Positions 1 through 6,684 of a DNA stretch of 6,740 bases are shown here, one piece after another. A program made the position numbers and the translations under genes. The stretch's first letter is position 1; each line of letters begins with the position of its first letter. A model generated the notes under the pieces. The model searched no databases. It had not been told where the DNA came from and saw only the letters and a program-made list of their open reading frames with translations. The DNA comes from JAHJDO01 sp030671985 [NCBI: bacterium] (lineage in GTDB: Bacteria; JAHJDO01): NCBI GenBank assembly GCA_030671985.1, contig DAOVHI010000079.1, positions 1 to 6,740 of the forward strand. Direction: 5' to 3'.

Positions 1-907
1 CAACAAACCATTTCCATTTTCCTGTTATGGTTTTTAGGCGATGAATATTTATATAATATTCTGTCTTCCCATCAAAGTGTTCTTGCAGATCAATGCTAAC
101 TTGTTTTAAATCATCAGGATGAATTTTATCTTCCCACCATTTAATATTTGGTTCCATTTCACCAAGCTTGTATCCTAAGTTTTGCGTCAGTATTTCATTA
201 TATGTTTCTTTACCAGATGGAATATCCCAATCCCACCAACCAATATTTGACCCTTGCGTTACCAGTTCTAATTGCTCAGTCTTTTGAATCAGTTTCTTTT
301 CCGCTTTCCTGCGCTCGGTGATGTCTTCGGATGTTATAATAGCGCCGCCAGAGAATGGAGCTATTACTATAGATAAAATTTTATCGTCATATTTTTGTTC
401 AGGAAACTTCTTTGGCTTGTCTAATTTGATACATTTCATCAATTCAGCATACATATCAGTCTTATGCTTTCCGGCGTAATCCTTATACATAACATCCCCA
501 ATATTGGGTAATTTATCGCCGGATTTTCTTCTTGCCAGATTGGACTTGACTACTCTTCCTTCAAGATCCACAATTGTGGTCTCTATGGGGTTGTAATTAA
601 ATAATGCCCAGTTAAACCCTTCCCTTTCCTGCAGCGTTTTTTCAGCTCGTCTTTGGGATTCTGATATCTTTCGCCCAAAGAATAATGTGATTAGTAATGT
701 GGTCAGAAAGAGCATGATATTGATTTTTAGCAGCTGCCTGACAGGTGCGTTGGTTTCAACTGCTTTACTTAATGCTTGAAATATATTAATTCCAATTTCA
801 TGACTGCAGAGATATGGGATAATATAGAATATTTGAATAATCAGTGACGCAGCTAATACTCCCACAAAAAGCAATATCAGTTTTGTTCTCCAGCTTAAGT
901 TATACAT
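1..907 (-). CDS. Membrane-anchored PAS-domain sensor protein, C-terminus beyond the window
   Basis: The ATG at 907-905 opens a frame of 302 codons that runs off the left edge, so the gene is partial. The N-terminus has two hydrophobic segments (about residues 9-33 and 61-78) separated by a short loop of about 27 residues, followed by a charged linker (about 79-97). A first PAS-like domain covers about 96-198 and ends in SEDITERRKAEKKL, the usual PAS-exit helix. A second PAS domain of the PAS_3 type starts near 212, with NIGWWDWD at 221-228 and WWEDKIHPDD at 257-266, and is cut at TGKWKWFV. Such proteins normally carry a histidine kinase, GGDEF or similar output module after the PAS repeats; which one is used here cannot be seen. 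The start overlaps the end of the upstream ORF by 13 bases. A GGAG 12 bases ahead is a distant ribosome site, so coupled translation is likely. The sensed signal is unknown. Confidence 0.8.
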   Translation of the reverse strand, partial: MYNLSWRTKLILLFVGVLAASLIIQIFYIIPYLCSHEIGINIFQALSKAVETNAPVRQLLKINIMLFLTTLLITLFFGRKISESQRRAEKTLQEREGFNWALFNYNPIETTIVDLEGRVVKSNLARRKSGDKLPNIGDVMYKDYAGKHKTDMYAELMKCIKLDKPKKFPEQKYDDKILSIVIAPFSGGAIITSEDITERRKAEKKLIQKTEQLELVTQGSNIGWWDWDIPSGKETYNEILTQNLGYKLGEMEPNIKWWEDKIHPDDLKQVSIDLQEHFDGKTEYYINIHRLKTITGKWKWFV

Positions 908-1308
908 TTGCGCGGTAAACTCCGGATATTTGATCTCAATCTGTTTCGTCCTTTATCTTTTGCTTTATACATCAGATCATCGCACTCTTTCATCAACTCA
1001 TCAATATTATTTTGATGTTTGTAATTTGTAACACCAAGACTGACTGTAATGGTCAATTCTTGAGAGCCGATCTTTATGGGTTTATGTCCAATAACAACGC
1101 TATTTGCCAGCTGCTCAATTGCTTTCTTATGCGTTTTCAAGAAGTGTCGAATATGATTTGACCTTGATTTAGCAGTTGTTTCCAGATGAGCGAATATTGC
1201 TTTTTGCAAAATGTTTCTGGCGTTAATGTAGAAACTGAACATTGTGATCGTTGTAAGCGTTACAGCTACTATTAAAAATGCCAGTCCTATTTTATCAGAT
1301 ATTTTCAT
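895..1308 (-). CDS. Chimeric remnant: sensor N-terminus fused to the C-terminal third of a GGDEF domain
   Basis: This 137-residue ORF looks like the two ends of a much larger signalling protein. Residues 1-7 are cytoplasmic, 8-28 form a transmembrane helix, and 29-72 (including HIRHFLKTHKKAIEQLA at 52-68) resemble the first helix of an extracytoplasmic dCache-type sensor domain. From about residue 75 it matches the end of a diguanylate cyclase: ELTITVSLGV (84-93), a DELMKECDDLMYKAK stretch (103-117) and KGRNRL (119-124). The GG(D/E)EF motif, its metal and GTP sites, and all intervening membrane and linker segments are absent. It therefore cannot make cyclic-di-GMP as written. The junction lies near 1080-1095 and keeps frame. 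The start overlaps the upstream dehydrogenase by 14 bases and the end overlaps the next gene by 13, so the operon arrangement survived. An in-frame internal deletion or an assembly collapse would both give this picture. A genuine small protein is less likely. Confidence 0.7.
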   Translation of the reverse strand: MKISDKIGLAFLIVAVTLTTITMFSFYINARNILQKAIFAHLETTAKSRSNHIRHFLKTHKKAIEQLANSVVIGHKPIKIGSQELTITVSLGVTNYKHQNNIDELMKECDDLMYKAKDKGRNRLRSNIRSLPRKCIT

Positions 1309-2149
1309 TTTTTCCGTATTTTCTGTTTAAATAAATGCCTGCTAAAATATCAAGCAGTTTATCAGGAAAGAAACGCTTTAGATATGCAGCGAGGTAAGCC
1401 TCTTTAGTAACCAAATATCTTATTTTTGGTCTTTTACTCTCAAGAGCACGCTTAACCTTTTTATAAAAAACGTCGGGTTCTGGAATGTTCTTTTTTGTTT
1501 CTTTTGTCTGCCTGTATTTACCCATTTTTTCGTATATATCCTTGTAACGGCTGTTATCAGGAGGATGGACTTGATTTTGAAAGATGGATAAGGCGTTTTT
1601 ACTGAAGTCGCTTTTAATAGGACCGGGTTCAATGATGCTGATTTTTATGCCTGTATTTCTAAGCTCAAGTCTCAACGCATCGGAAAGCGCTTCAAGGGCA
1701 AATTTTGATGCTGAATAAGCTCCCATAAACGGCATGCTGAATTTTCCTACGGCAGAGCTTATATTAATAATACGACCTGTTTTGTTTTTGCGGAATATCG
1801 GAATTATTTGATTGGTAAGTTCATGCACTCCAAACACATTGATTTCAAACTGGTTTCGCATAGCGTCTCTTGTTACATCCTCAAGAGCTCCGGAGTATCC
1901 GCATCCGGCATTATTGATCAGCGCATACAATTTTCCATCCGTTTTTTTGGAAACATATTTAACTAGTTTTTCAATAGAATCGGAATCTGTGACATCAAGG
2001 TAATATGTATCAATTCCTTTGCTCTTTAGATTCTCAATATCCTGTTCTTTCCTTGCAGTTGCAAATACGTTCCATCCGTTCTTTTGCAAAGATTCAGCCG
2101 TATACAATCCAAGTCCGGACGAACATCCTGTAATCAAAACGGATTTCAT
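1295..2149 (-). CDS. Short-chain dehydrogenase/reductase, 17-beta-HSD-like classical SDR
   Basis: A complete 284-residue classical SDR, predicted to be cytosolic, that oxidises or reduces a hydroxyl/carbonyl substrate with NAD(P)(H). The cofactor motif TGCSSGLG is at residues 7-14, and R33 after the second strand hints at NADP preference. NNAG is at 79-82 and the structural Asn of the tetrad is N104. The catalytic residues are S132, Y145 and K149 (AYSASKFALEAL), and EPGPIKSDF is at 174-182. The C-terminal 80 residues are basic and amphipathic, as in the cd05374-type subgroup, and may contact membrane or a hydrophobic substrate; that is inference. The substrate cannot be told from sequence. 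AAGG lies 8 bases ahead of the ATG, and the start overlaps the upstream stop as ATGA, so translation is probably coupled to the ychF-like gene. All active-site residues are present, so the enzyme should be active, unlike its two neighbours. Confidence 0.9.
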   Translation of the reverse strand: MKSVLITGCSSGLGLYTAESLQKNGWNVFATARKEQDIENLKSKGIDTYYLDVTDSDSIEKLVKYVSKKTDGKLYALINNAGCGYSGALEDVTRDAMRNQFEINVFGVHELTNQIIPIFRKNKTGRIINISSAVGKFSMPFMGAYSASKFALEALSDALRLELRNTGIKISIIEPGPIKSDFSKNALSIFQNQVHPPDNSRYKDIYEKMGKYRQTKETKKNIPEPDVFYKKVKRALESKRPKIRYLVTKEAYLAAYLKRFFPDKLLDILAGIYLNRKYGKNENI

Positions 2150-3213
2150 ACATTAAACCTTATATCAATTATATCTCCGTCTTCTACAATATAATCTTTG
2201 CCTTTAACATAGCATTTCCCGGCTTCTTTTACTTTTGCCTCTGCGCCAAAAGACACTAAATTTTCGTATTTAATAACCTGTGCTCTTATAAAGCCGCGCT
2301 GTAGATCTGTGTGAATCACGCCTGCCGCTTCAGGAGCAGTGGAATTTTTCCTAATCATCCATTCCCGAACTTCATCTTTGCCCACAGTAAAGAACGATAT
2401 TAGACCCAATGTCTTATAAAAGCATCTTGTCAGAGCGTTGACTGCCGGTTCTTCTATCCCAAGTTCAGAAAGAAAGTCTTTTTGCTCTTCTTCCGGAAGA
2501 GAGGCTATTTCTGATTCTATCTTGGCAGAAACCTGCATCACTCCAATTTTCTGCTTCTCGTATTTTTGCTTTACAGAGTCAAGAAGATTCGTATCCTTTA
2601 TATCTTCTTCTCCAATATTCAAAGCTATTACTATCGGTTTCATGGAAATAAACTGATACGCTAATATGAGTTTTTTTTCTTCCTCGCTAAGAGACATGGT
2701 TCTGAGAGGCAGTTCTTTCTCTAGATGGACTTTTAGTTTTGAAAGGATTTCTTTATCTTTTTCTTTCGCTGTATCTTTTTTTCTTGAAAGGTCTTTATCT
2801 ATTCTCTCAAGTCTCTTTTCTATAAATATCATATCATTCAAAATCAGTTCAGAATTAACTGTGTCTATATCCCGAATGGGATCAATTGACCCGTCAACAT
2901 GATAAACCGATTCGTCTTTAAATGAGCGGACTATATGGCAGAGCGCATCCACATCTGCTATCTTCGTAAAGATATCTCCGCTTGATACTGTTTCTTTTTC
3001 TATCTTAGGGAGGAGCGATATGTCTATTGTTGCAGGAACCTCGCTTTTTGGTGAATACATGGAAACAAGTTTGTCAAATCTAGGATCCTTTACGCTAACA
3101 ATGCCTGGAATTATGTCTTTTGAATTATCCGGCATTTTGGATTTTTGTTGTGTCAGAATTTTAAATAGAATCTTCTTCCCGACCTGAGGAAGCCCTATGA
3201 TTCCTATTTTCAT
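2146..3213 (-). CDS. YchF/Obg-type GTPase homologue (DUF933/TGS C-terminus) with a degenerate nucleotide-binding core
   Basis: 355 residues, close to the roughly 363 of E. coli YchF and collinear with it. The C-terminus is well conserved: ISFFTVGKDEVREW (272-285), TAPEAAG (292-298), IHTDLQRGFIRAQ (300-312), EAGK (330-333) and KDYIVEDGDIIDIRFNV at the end, which together form the TGS/DUF933 domain. Residues about 127-170 form a charged helical hairpin, as in YchF. The G-domain is eroded. The P-loop reads GLPQVGKK (7-14) where the family has GLPNVGKST, so the Mg-binding Ser is Lys. The DIAG switch II motif and its glycine-rich follow-on are absent around 65-85. The switch I Thr is gone. Only NIGE (199-202) keeps the YchF-style NxxE. 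YchF is a ribosome-associated ATPase; this protein may bind nucleotide poorly or not at all. The start at 3213 was chosen over an in-frame ATG at 3273 because it aligns with YchF N-termini and the upstream one lies within the promoter region. Confidence 0.85.
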   Translation of the reverse strand: MKIGIIGLPQVGKKILFKILTQQKSKMPDNSKDIIPGIVSVKDPRFDKLVSMYSPKSEVPATIDISLLPKIEKETVSSGDIFTKIADVDALCHIVRSFKDESVYHVDGSIDPIRDIDTVNSELILNDMIFIEKRLERIDKDLSRKKDTAKEKDKEILSKLKVHLEKELPLRTMSLSEEEKKLILAYQFISMKPIVIALNIGEEDIKDTNLLDSVKQKYEKQKIGVMQVSAKIESEIASLPEEEQKDFLSELGIEEPAVNALTRCFYKTLGLISFFTVGKDEVREWMIRKNSTAPEAAGVIHTDLQRGFIRAQVIKYENLVSFGAEAKVKEAGKCYVKGKDYIVEDGDIIDIRFNV

Positions 3214-3219
3214 ATCGCT

Positions 3220-3249
3220 ACTATAACAAAAATCGCTTGTTTTTGTCAA
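3220..3249 (-). promoter_or_regulatory. Sigma70-type promoter for the ychF-like operon
   Basis: On the minus strand a perfect TTGACA (-35, plus coordinates 3244-3249) is followed by 18 bases and then TATAGT (-10, 3220-3225). The -10 is preceded by TGT, an extended -10 element. The predicted start of transcription, 6-7 bases past the -10, falls at about 3212-3213, on the A of the ychF-like ATG. No Shine-Dalgarno is visible before that ATG. This is a motif match only. Confidence 0.6.
3226..3246. repeat. Inverted repeat in the ychF promoter spacer
   Basis: ACAAAAA (3226-3232) and TTTTTGT (3240-3246) form perfect 7-base arms around a 7-base centre. It fills the gap between the -10 and -35 of the leftward promoter, overlapping the -35 by three bases, where a repressor or a MerR-type activator could sit. 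The arms are low-complexity A/T runs, so chance is a real alternative. Confidence 0.4.
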
Positions 3250-3261
3250 AGAAAGAGCATA

Positions 3262-3278
3262 GCCTATTGACATTAGGC
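3262..3278. repeat. Near-palindrome on the -35 of the aminotransferase promoter
   Basis: GCCTA (3262-3266) and TAGGC (3274-3278) are perfect 5-base arms around TTGACAT. The 17-base element matches its own reverse complement at 14 of 17 positions and encloses the rightward -35 hexamer. It could be an operator shared by the two divergent promoters, but no regulator family can be assigned from it. Confidence 0.35.
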
Positions 3279-3295
3279 AGAATTGGCACTATCTT
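3267..3295 (+). promoter_or_regulatory. Sigma70-type promoter for the aminotransferase-uvrA block
   Basis: A perfect TTGACA (3267-3272) is followed, with the ideal 17-base spacing, by TATCTT (3290-3295). Transcription should start near 3302, giving a leader of about 22 bases that contains the ribosome site. The -35 lies only 17 bases from the -35 of the leftward promoter, so the two may compete for polymerase. Confidence 0.6.
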
Positions 3296-3310
3296 ATTCA
3301 TTCAAGTCTA

Positions 3311-3316
3311 AGGGAG
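3311..3316 (+). promoter_or_regulatory. Ribosome binding site of the aminotransferase gene
   Basis: AGGGAG lies 7 bases before a GTG at 3324. This strong Shine-Dalgarno decides for the GTG start; no ATG near the N-terminus is as well placed, and the GTG start gives the expected family N-terminus. Confidence 0.75.
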
Positions 3317-3323
3317 AAAATTA

Positions 3324-4517
3324 GTGAATTCATATATCAAACCGGCTGAGAGAACAAAAAAGATTAAATATGCAGTTAGGGATATCATGCTAATAGTCGA
3401 AAAGGCAGCCTCTCATGGCAAGGAGATGCTTTATCTCAACATAGGCGACCCGATAAAATCCGATTTTAAAACGCCTCGTCATATTGTTGAGGCTGCATGC
3501 AATGCAATGAAGAATGGATTTACCGGATACTCTCCGTCATCCGGTATTGATGAGGCAATTGAAGCCGTCAAGAATGAAGCTGGCAGAAAAGGAATACGTA
3601 ATATTCAGGACATTTTTATCTCGAATGGAGGAAGCGAAGCTATTGAAATAGCATTAACAAGTCTTGTGAATCCCGATGAGAATGTGTTAGTTCCTTCACC
3701 CGGCTATCCGTTGTACACAGCAGTGCTGACAAAGCTTGGCGCGGGAATCAATCCATATTATCTGGATGAGGAGAATGACTGGCAGCCTGATATTAATGAC
3801 ATAAAAAGCAAAATAGATAAAAATACAAGAGCAATTATCCTTATAAATCCCAATAATCCGACAGGCGCAGTTTACACAAGAGAAACTCTTACCAAGATTG
3901 TTGATATTGCTCTTGAGCATAACCTCGTAATATTTTCCGATGAGATATATGACAAACTTGTTTTTGATGCTGAGGAGCATATCTCTACTGCCTGCATCTC
4001 AAAAGAAGCGTCTGTTCTTACTTTTGGCGGGCTTTCAAAGTCCTATCTGTCTCCGGGTCTGCGTATCGGATGGTGCGTTGTAAGCGGCAAAGAGGAGAAT
4101 TTGGGAGACTATTACAGAGCTATGCAGAAACTAACACGGGCAAGACTCTGCGCAAATCATCCTGAACAATACGCAATAAAGCCGGCTTTAGAGGGAGATC
4201 AATCACATATAAAAGAAGCAAATACAAAGCTTAAACAAAGAGCGGATATTACATACCAAATGCTCAATACTATTCCGAACATCAGCTGTGTAAAACCAAG
4301 GGGAGCTTTTTATGCGTTTCCTAAAATAGATGTAGCAGTATCGGACCTGAAATTTGTTTCTGATCTAATCTATGAAACAGGCGTTGTTGTTGTCCATGGC
4401 GGGGGATTTGGTCAAAAACAGGGAACAAAACATTTCAGGATTGTTTTCTTGCCGGAAGAGAATGTCTTAAGAGAGGCGTATGAAAAGATTGGGCAATTCA
4501 TGACCAGGTATGAATAG
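3324..4517 (+). CDS. alaA: PLP-dependent class I/II aminotransferase, AlaA-type (alanine/aspartate aminotransferase)
   Basis: A complete 397-residue fold-type I aminotransferase, predicted to be cytosolic, that moves an amino group between an amino acid and a 2-oxo acid (typically pyruvate/alanine with glutamate/2-oxoglutarate). LNIGDP is at 38-43 and [11 protein letters not shown] at 101-111. [11 protein letters not shown] (174-184) supplies the PLP-contacting Asn178, and SDEIYDKL (205-212) holds Asp206, which pairs with the pyridine nitrogen. GGLSKSY (235-241) contains the Schiff-base Lys239. HFRIVFLP (370-377) has Arg372, the substrate carboxylate clamp. [12 protein letters not shown] (274-285) and [16 protein letters not shown] (321-336) closely resemble E. 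coli AlaA and Pyrococcus alanine aminotransferase as I remember them, rather than generic AspC. The start is GTG with a strong ribosome site. It leads a two-gene block with uvrA, which overlaps its last 8 bases. Exact substrate choice is not proven by sequence; aspartate is the main alternative. Confidence 0.88.
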   Translation: MNSYIKPAERTKKIKYAVRDIMLIVEKAASHGKEMLYLNIGDPIKSDFKTPRHIVEAACNAMKNGFTGYSPSSGIDEAIEAVKNEAGRKGIRNIQDIFISNGGSEAIEIALTSLVNPDENVLVPSPGYPLYTAVLTKLGAGINPYYLDEENDWQPDINDIKSKIDKNTRAIILINPNNPTGAVYTRETLTKIVDIALEHNLVIFSDEIYDKLVFDAEEHISTACISKEASVLTFGGLSKSYLSPGLRIGWCVVSGKEENLGDYYRAMQKLTRARLCANHPEQYAIKPALEGDQSHIKEANTKLKQRADITYQMLNTIPNISCVKPRGAFYAFPKIDVAVSDLKFVSDLIYETGVVVVHGGGFGQKQGTKHFRIVFLPEENVLREAYEKIGQFMTRYE

Positions 4518-6684
4518 CAACAGTATAATAATCAAGGGCGCCCGCCAGCATAATCTTAAAAACATAGATCTGGAAATTCCGCGAAACAAACTTGTTGTTA
4601 TTACAGGTTTGAGCGGTTCGGGAAAATCCTCTCTGGCTTTTGATACCATCTATGCGGAGGGACAGAGAAGGTATGTAGAAAGCCTGTCTTCTTATGCGCG
4701 TCAGTTTCTTGAACAGATGGATAAACCTGATGTTGACTATATTGGCGGACTTTCTCCTGCTATCTCTATTGAACAAAGAACCTCTGCAAGAAATCCACGT
4801 TCAACAGTCGGAACGGTAACAGAGATATATGATTATCTAAGAGTATTGTTTTCGCGAATAGGTGAAGTGTCCTGCTATAAATGCGGAAGAGCAATTAAAC
4901 GTCAAACTTCCCAGCAAATCGTTGACAAGATTATGAAGCTCCCTCAGTCTTCTAAAATTATGCTTATGTCTCCAATGGTAAGAGGAAGGAAAGGGGAATA
5001 TAGCGCGCTTTTTGAAGATATAGAAAAAAAGGGATTTGTAAGACTCAGAGTTGATGGGAACATCCATAATGTGGAAGACGAGATAAAACTCAATAAAAAC
5101 AAAAAACACAACATTGAAGTTGTTGTGGACAGACTTGTTGCAAAACCGGATATCAAATCACGGCTTACTGATTCTGTAGAAACCGCTCTGAAACTGGGTG
5201 AAGGCTTAATTTTGGTATGTGTTGACGATAAGAAAGATATCCTGTTCAGTGAGCATTTTGCGTGTATTAAGTGCGAAATAAATTACTCTGAATTCACACC
5301 TCGTATGTTCTCATTCAACAGTCCATACGGCGCATGCAAAACATGTAACGGACTAGGCAGAAAGATGGAGGTTGATCCTGACCTGATCGTACCTGATAAA
5401 AATTTATCCATCAATGAAGGCGCAATTGTCTCATGGAGTGATCCGATAACAACAAGACGCCATCGCTGGAAAGCAGCAACAAAAAGATATTTGTTTCAGA
5501 TGCTGGAGACAGTTGCCGATTACTATAATATAGACCTTGATGCGCCATTTAAGAATTTGAGCAAAGACCATCGAAATATGATTCTATACGGCACAGAGGA
5601 AAAACTGGATTTTAAATTGCGGCTCAGACGCAGGATACACAAACACAGAATGAAATTTGAGGGAGTAATTAACAACCTTGAGAGAAGATGGAGCCAAACT
5701 GATTCTGAATATGTAAAGTCGGAAATCTACAATAAATACATGAGAGTCAGATTATGTCCCGAATGCAAAGGCGCAAGGCTTTCCCCTCAGAGTCTTGCTG
5801 TAACGATCAATAAGAAATCAATAGCGAAAATATGTTCTTTATCAATCAAATCCGCTGTCCGATTCTTTAATAATTTACGTTTGGGCAAAACGGAAAAACT
5901 TATTGCGCGTGATATCTTAAAAGAAGTCAGTAACCGATTAGGATTTCTCTCAAATGTAGGACTTGACTATATTACCCTAGACAGAACAGCGCAGACCCTT
6001 TCAGGAGGAGAAGGAGAGAGGATCAGGCTTGCTACACAAATTGGTTCAAGTCTTGTGGGGGTATTGTATGTTCTAGACGAACCAAGTATTGGGCTTCACC
6101 AGAGAGATAATACTAAATTATTAAAAACATTAACAAGTTTGCGCGATCTTGGAAATACGGTTATTGTCGTAGAACATGACGAACAAACAATAAGGAATGC
6201 GGATTATGTGATAGATCTTGGTCCCGGAGCCGGCATTCACGGCGGTCGTCTTGTAGCGTGCGGCAGGCCGGAAGAAATAATTAAAAACAAGCGTTCTATT
6301 ACAGGTAAATATTTGTCAGGAGAAGTCAAGATTAATGTACCTAAACAAAGAAGAAAACCAACTGAAAAACAGCTTAAAATACTTGGGGCATGTGAACATA
6401 ATTTAAAAAAGATAAACGTAAATATTCCTCTAGGATTATTAGTCTGTATTTCAGGAGTATCCGGCTCCGGTAAGAGCACGCTGGTTGACGAAACACTATA
6501 TAGAGCACTGGCTCAAACGCTGTACGGTTCAAAAGAAAAGCCGGGTAAACATGTTGACATTAAAGGTTTTTCTCAAATAGATAAAGTTGCAAACATTACT
6601 CAGTCGCCAATAGGCAGAACCCCTCGATCTAATCCTGCTACATATACTCCAGTTCTATCCTGGCAGGATGTCCAGTTTTGTTGA
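4510..6684 (+). CDS. uvrA: UvrA, excinuclease ABC subunit A, C-terminally truncated
   Basis: UvrA is the cytosolic damage-recognition ATPase of nucleotide excision repair; it loads UvrB onto lesions. This frame has 724 residues, against about 940 for full-length UvrA. Module I is complete: Walker [10 protein letters not shown] (33-41), the [24 protein letters not shown] region, CxxC pairs at 122/125, 252/255, 276/279 and 416/419 for zinc, the signature LSGGEGER (497-504; the usual form is LSGGEAQR), Walker B VLYVLDEP with D523 and E524, and switch His556. The second Walker [10 protein letters not shown] is at 649-657. Similarity holds through [16 protein letters not shown] (698-713), then an unrelated 11-residue tail ends at a TGA. 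Zinc module CPxC, signature II and Walker B II are missing, so the product should be unable to form ATP site pairs. The ATG overlaps the aminotransferase stop by 8 bases and lacks a good ribosome site, implying coupled translation. Confidence 0.9.
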   Translation: MNSNSIIIKGARQHNLKNIDLEIPRNKLVVITGLSGSGKSSLAFDTIYAEGQRRYVESLSSYARQFLEQMDKPDVDYIGGLSPAISIEQRTSARNPRSTVGTVTEIYDYLRVLFSRIGEVSCYKCGRAIKRQTSQQIVDKIMKLPQSSKIMLMSPMVRGRKGEYSALFEDIEKKGFVRLRVDGNIHNVEDEIKLNKNKKHNIEVVVDRLVAKPDIKSRLTDSVETALKLGEGLILVCVDDKKDILFSEHFACIKCEINYSEFTPRMFSFNSPYGACKTCNGLGRKMEVDPDLIVPDKNLSINEGAIVSWSDPITTRRHRWKAATKRYLFQMLETVADYYNIDLDAPFKNLSKDHRNMILYGTEEKLDFKLRLRRRIHKHRMKFEGVINNLERRWSQTDSEYVKSEIYNKYMRVRLCPECKGARLSPQSLAVTINKKSIAKICSLSIKSAVRFFNNLRLGKTEKLIARDILKEVSNRLGFLSNVGLDYITLDRTAQTLSGGEGERIRLATQIGSSLVGVLYVLDEPSIGLHQRDNTKLLKTLTSLRDLGNTVIVVEHDEQTIRNADYVIDLGPGAGIHGGRLVACGRPEEIIKNKRSITGKYLSGEVKINVPKQRRKPTEKQLKILGACEHNLKKINVNIPLGLLVCISGVSGSGKSTLVDETLYRALAQTLYGSKEKPGKHVDIKGFSQIDKVANITQSPIGRTPRSNPATYTPVLSWQDVQFC
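6648..6677. repeat. 7-bp direct repeat flanking a perfect palindrome at the uvrA break
   Basis: TCCAGTT occurs at 6648-6654 and again at 6671-6677. Between the copies, ATCCTG (6657-6662), a single G, and CAGGAT (6664-6669) make a perfect palindrome with 6-base arms. The first copy begins at the last base of the final UvrA-like codon (Thr713). This could be the edge of a small mobile element, a recombination junction, or a chimeric assembly join. Confidence 0.6.

Noticed and set aside
1420-2003. Open frames inside the dehydrogenase region (1420-1632 minus, 1812-2003 plus)
   Set aside because: They are in other frames of a well-supported SDR, have no domain-like sequence and no ribosome sites.
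2438-2902. Ser/Phe-rich plus-strand frames (2438-2656 and 2666-2902) opposite the ychF-like gene
   Set aside because: The composition is the mirror of the Lys/Glu-rich coding strand. No independent coding signal is seen.
3214-3273. A longer start for the ychF-like gene at the ATG 3273-3271, adding 20 residues
   Set aside because: The extra residues are not part of the YchF family N-terminus, have no ribosome site, and would be encoded across the -10 and -35 of the promoter.
3696-3980. Minus-strand frame of 94 codons opposite the aminotransferase
   Set aside because: It is antisense to a strongly conserved enzyme core and looks like no known family.
4467-5156. Minus-strand frames opposite the start of uvrA (4467-4649, 4498-4776, 4837-5109, 4944-5156)
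   Set aside because: They overlap each other and the conserved UvrA module I, with no domain-like content.
6237-6479. Minus-strand frame opposite the second Walker A of UvrA
   Set aside because: Antisense shadow of a conserved ATP-binding motif, with no ribosome site.
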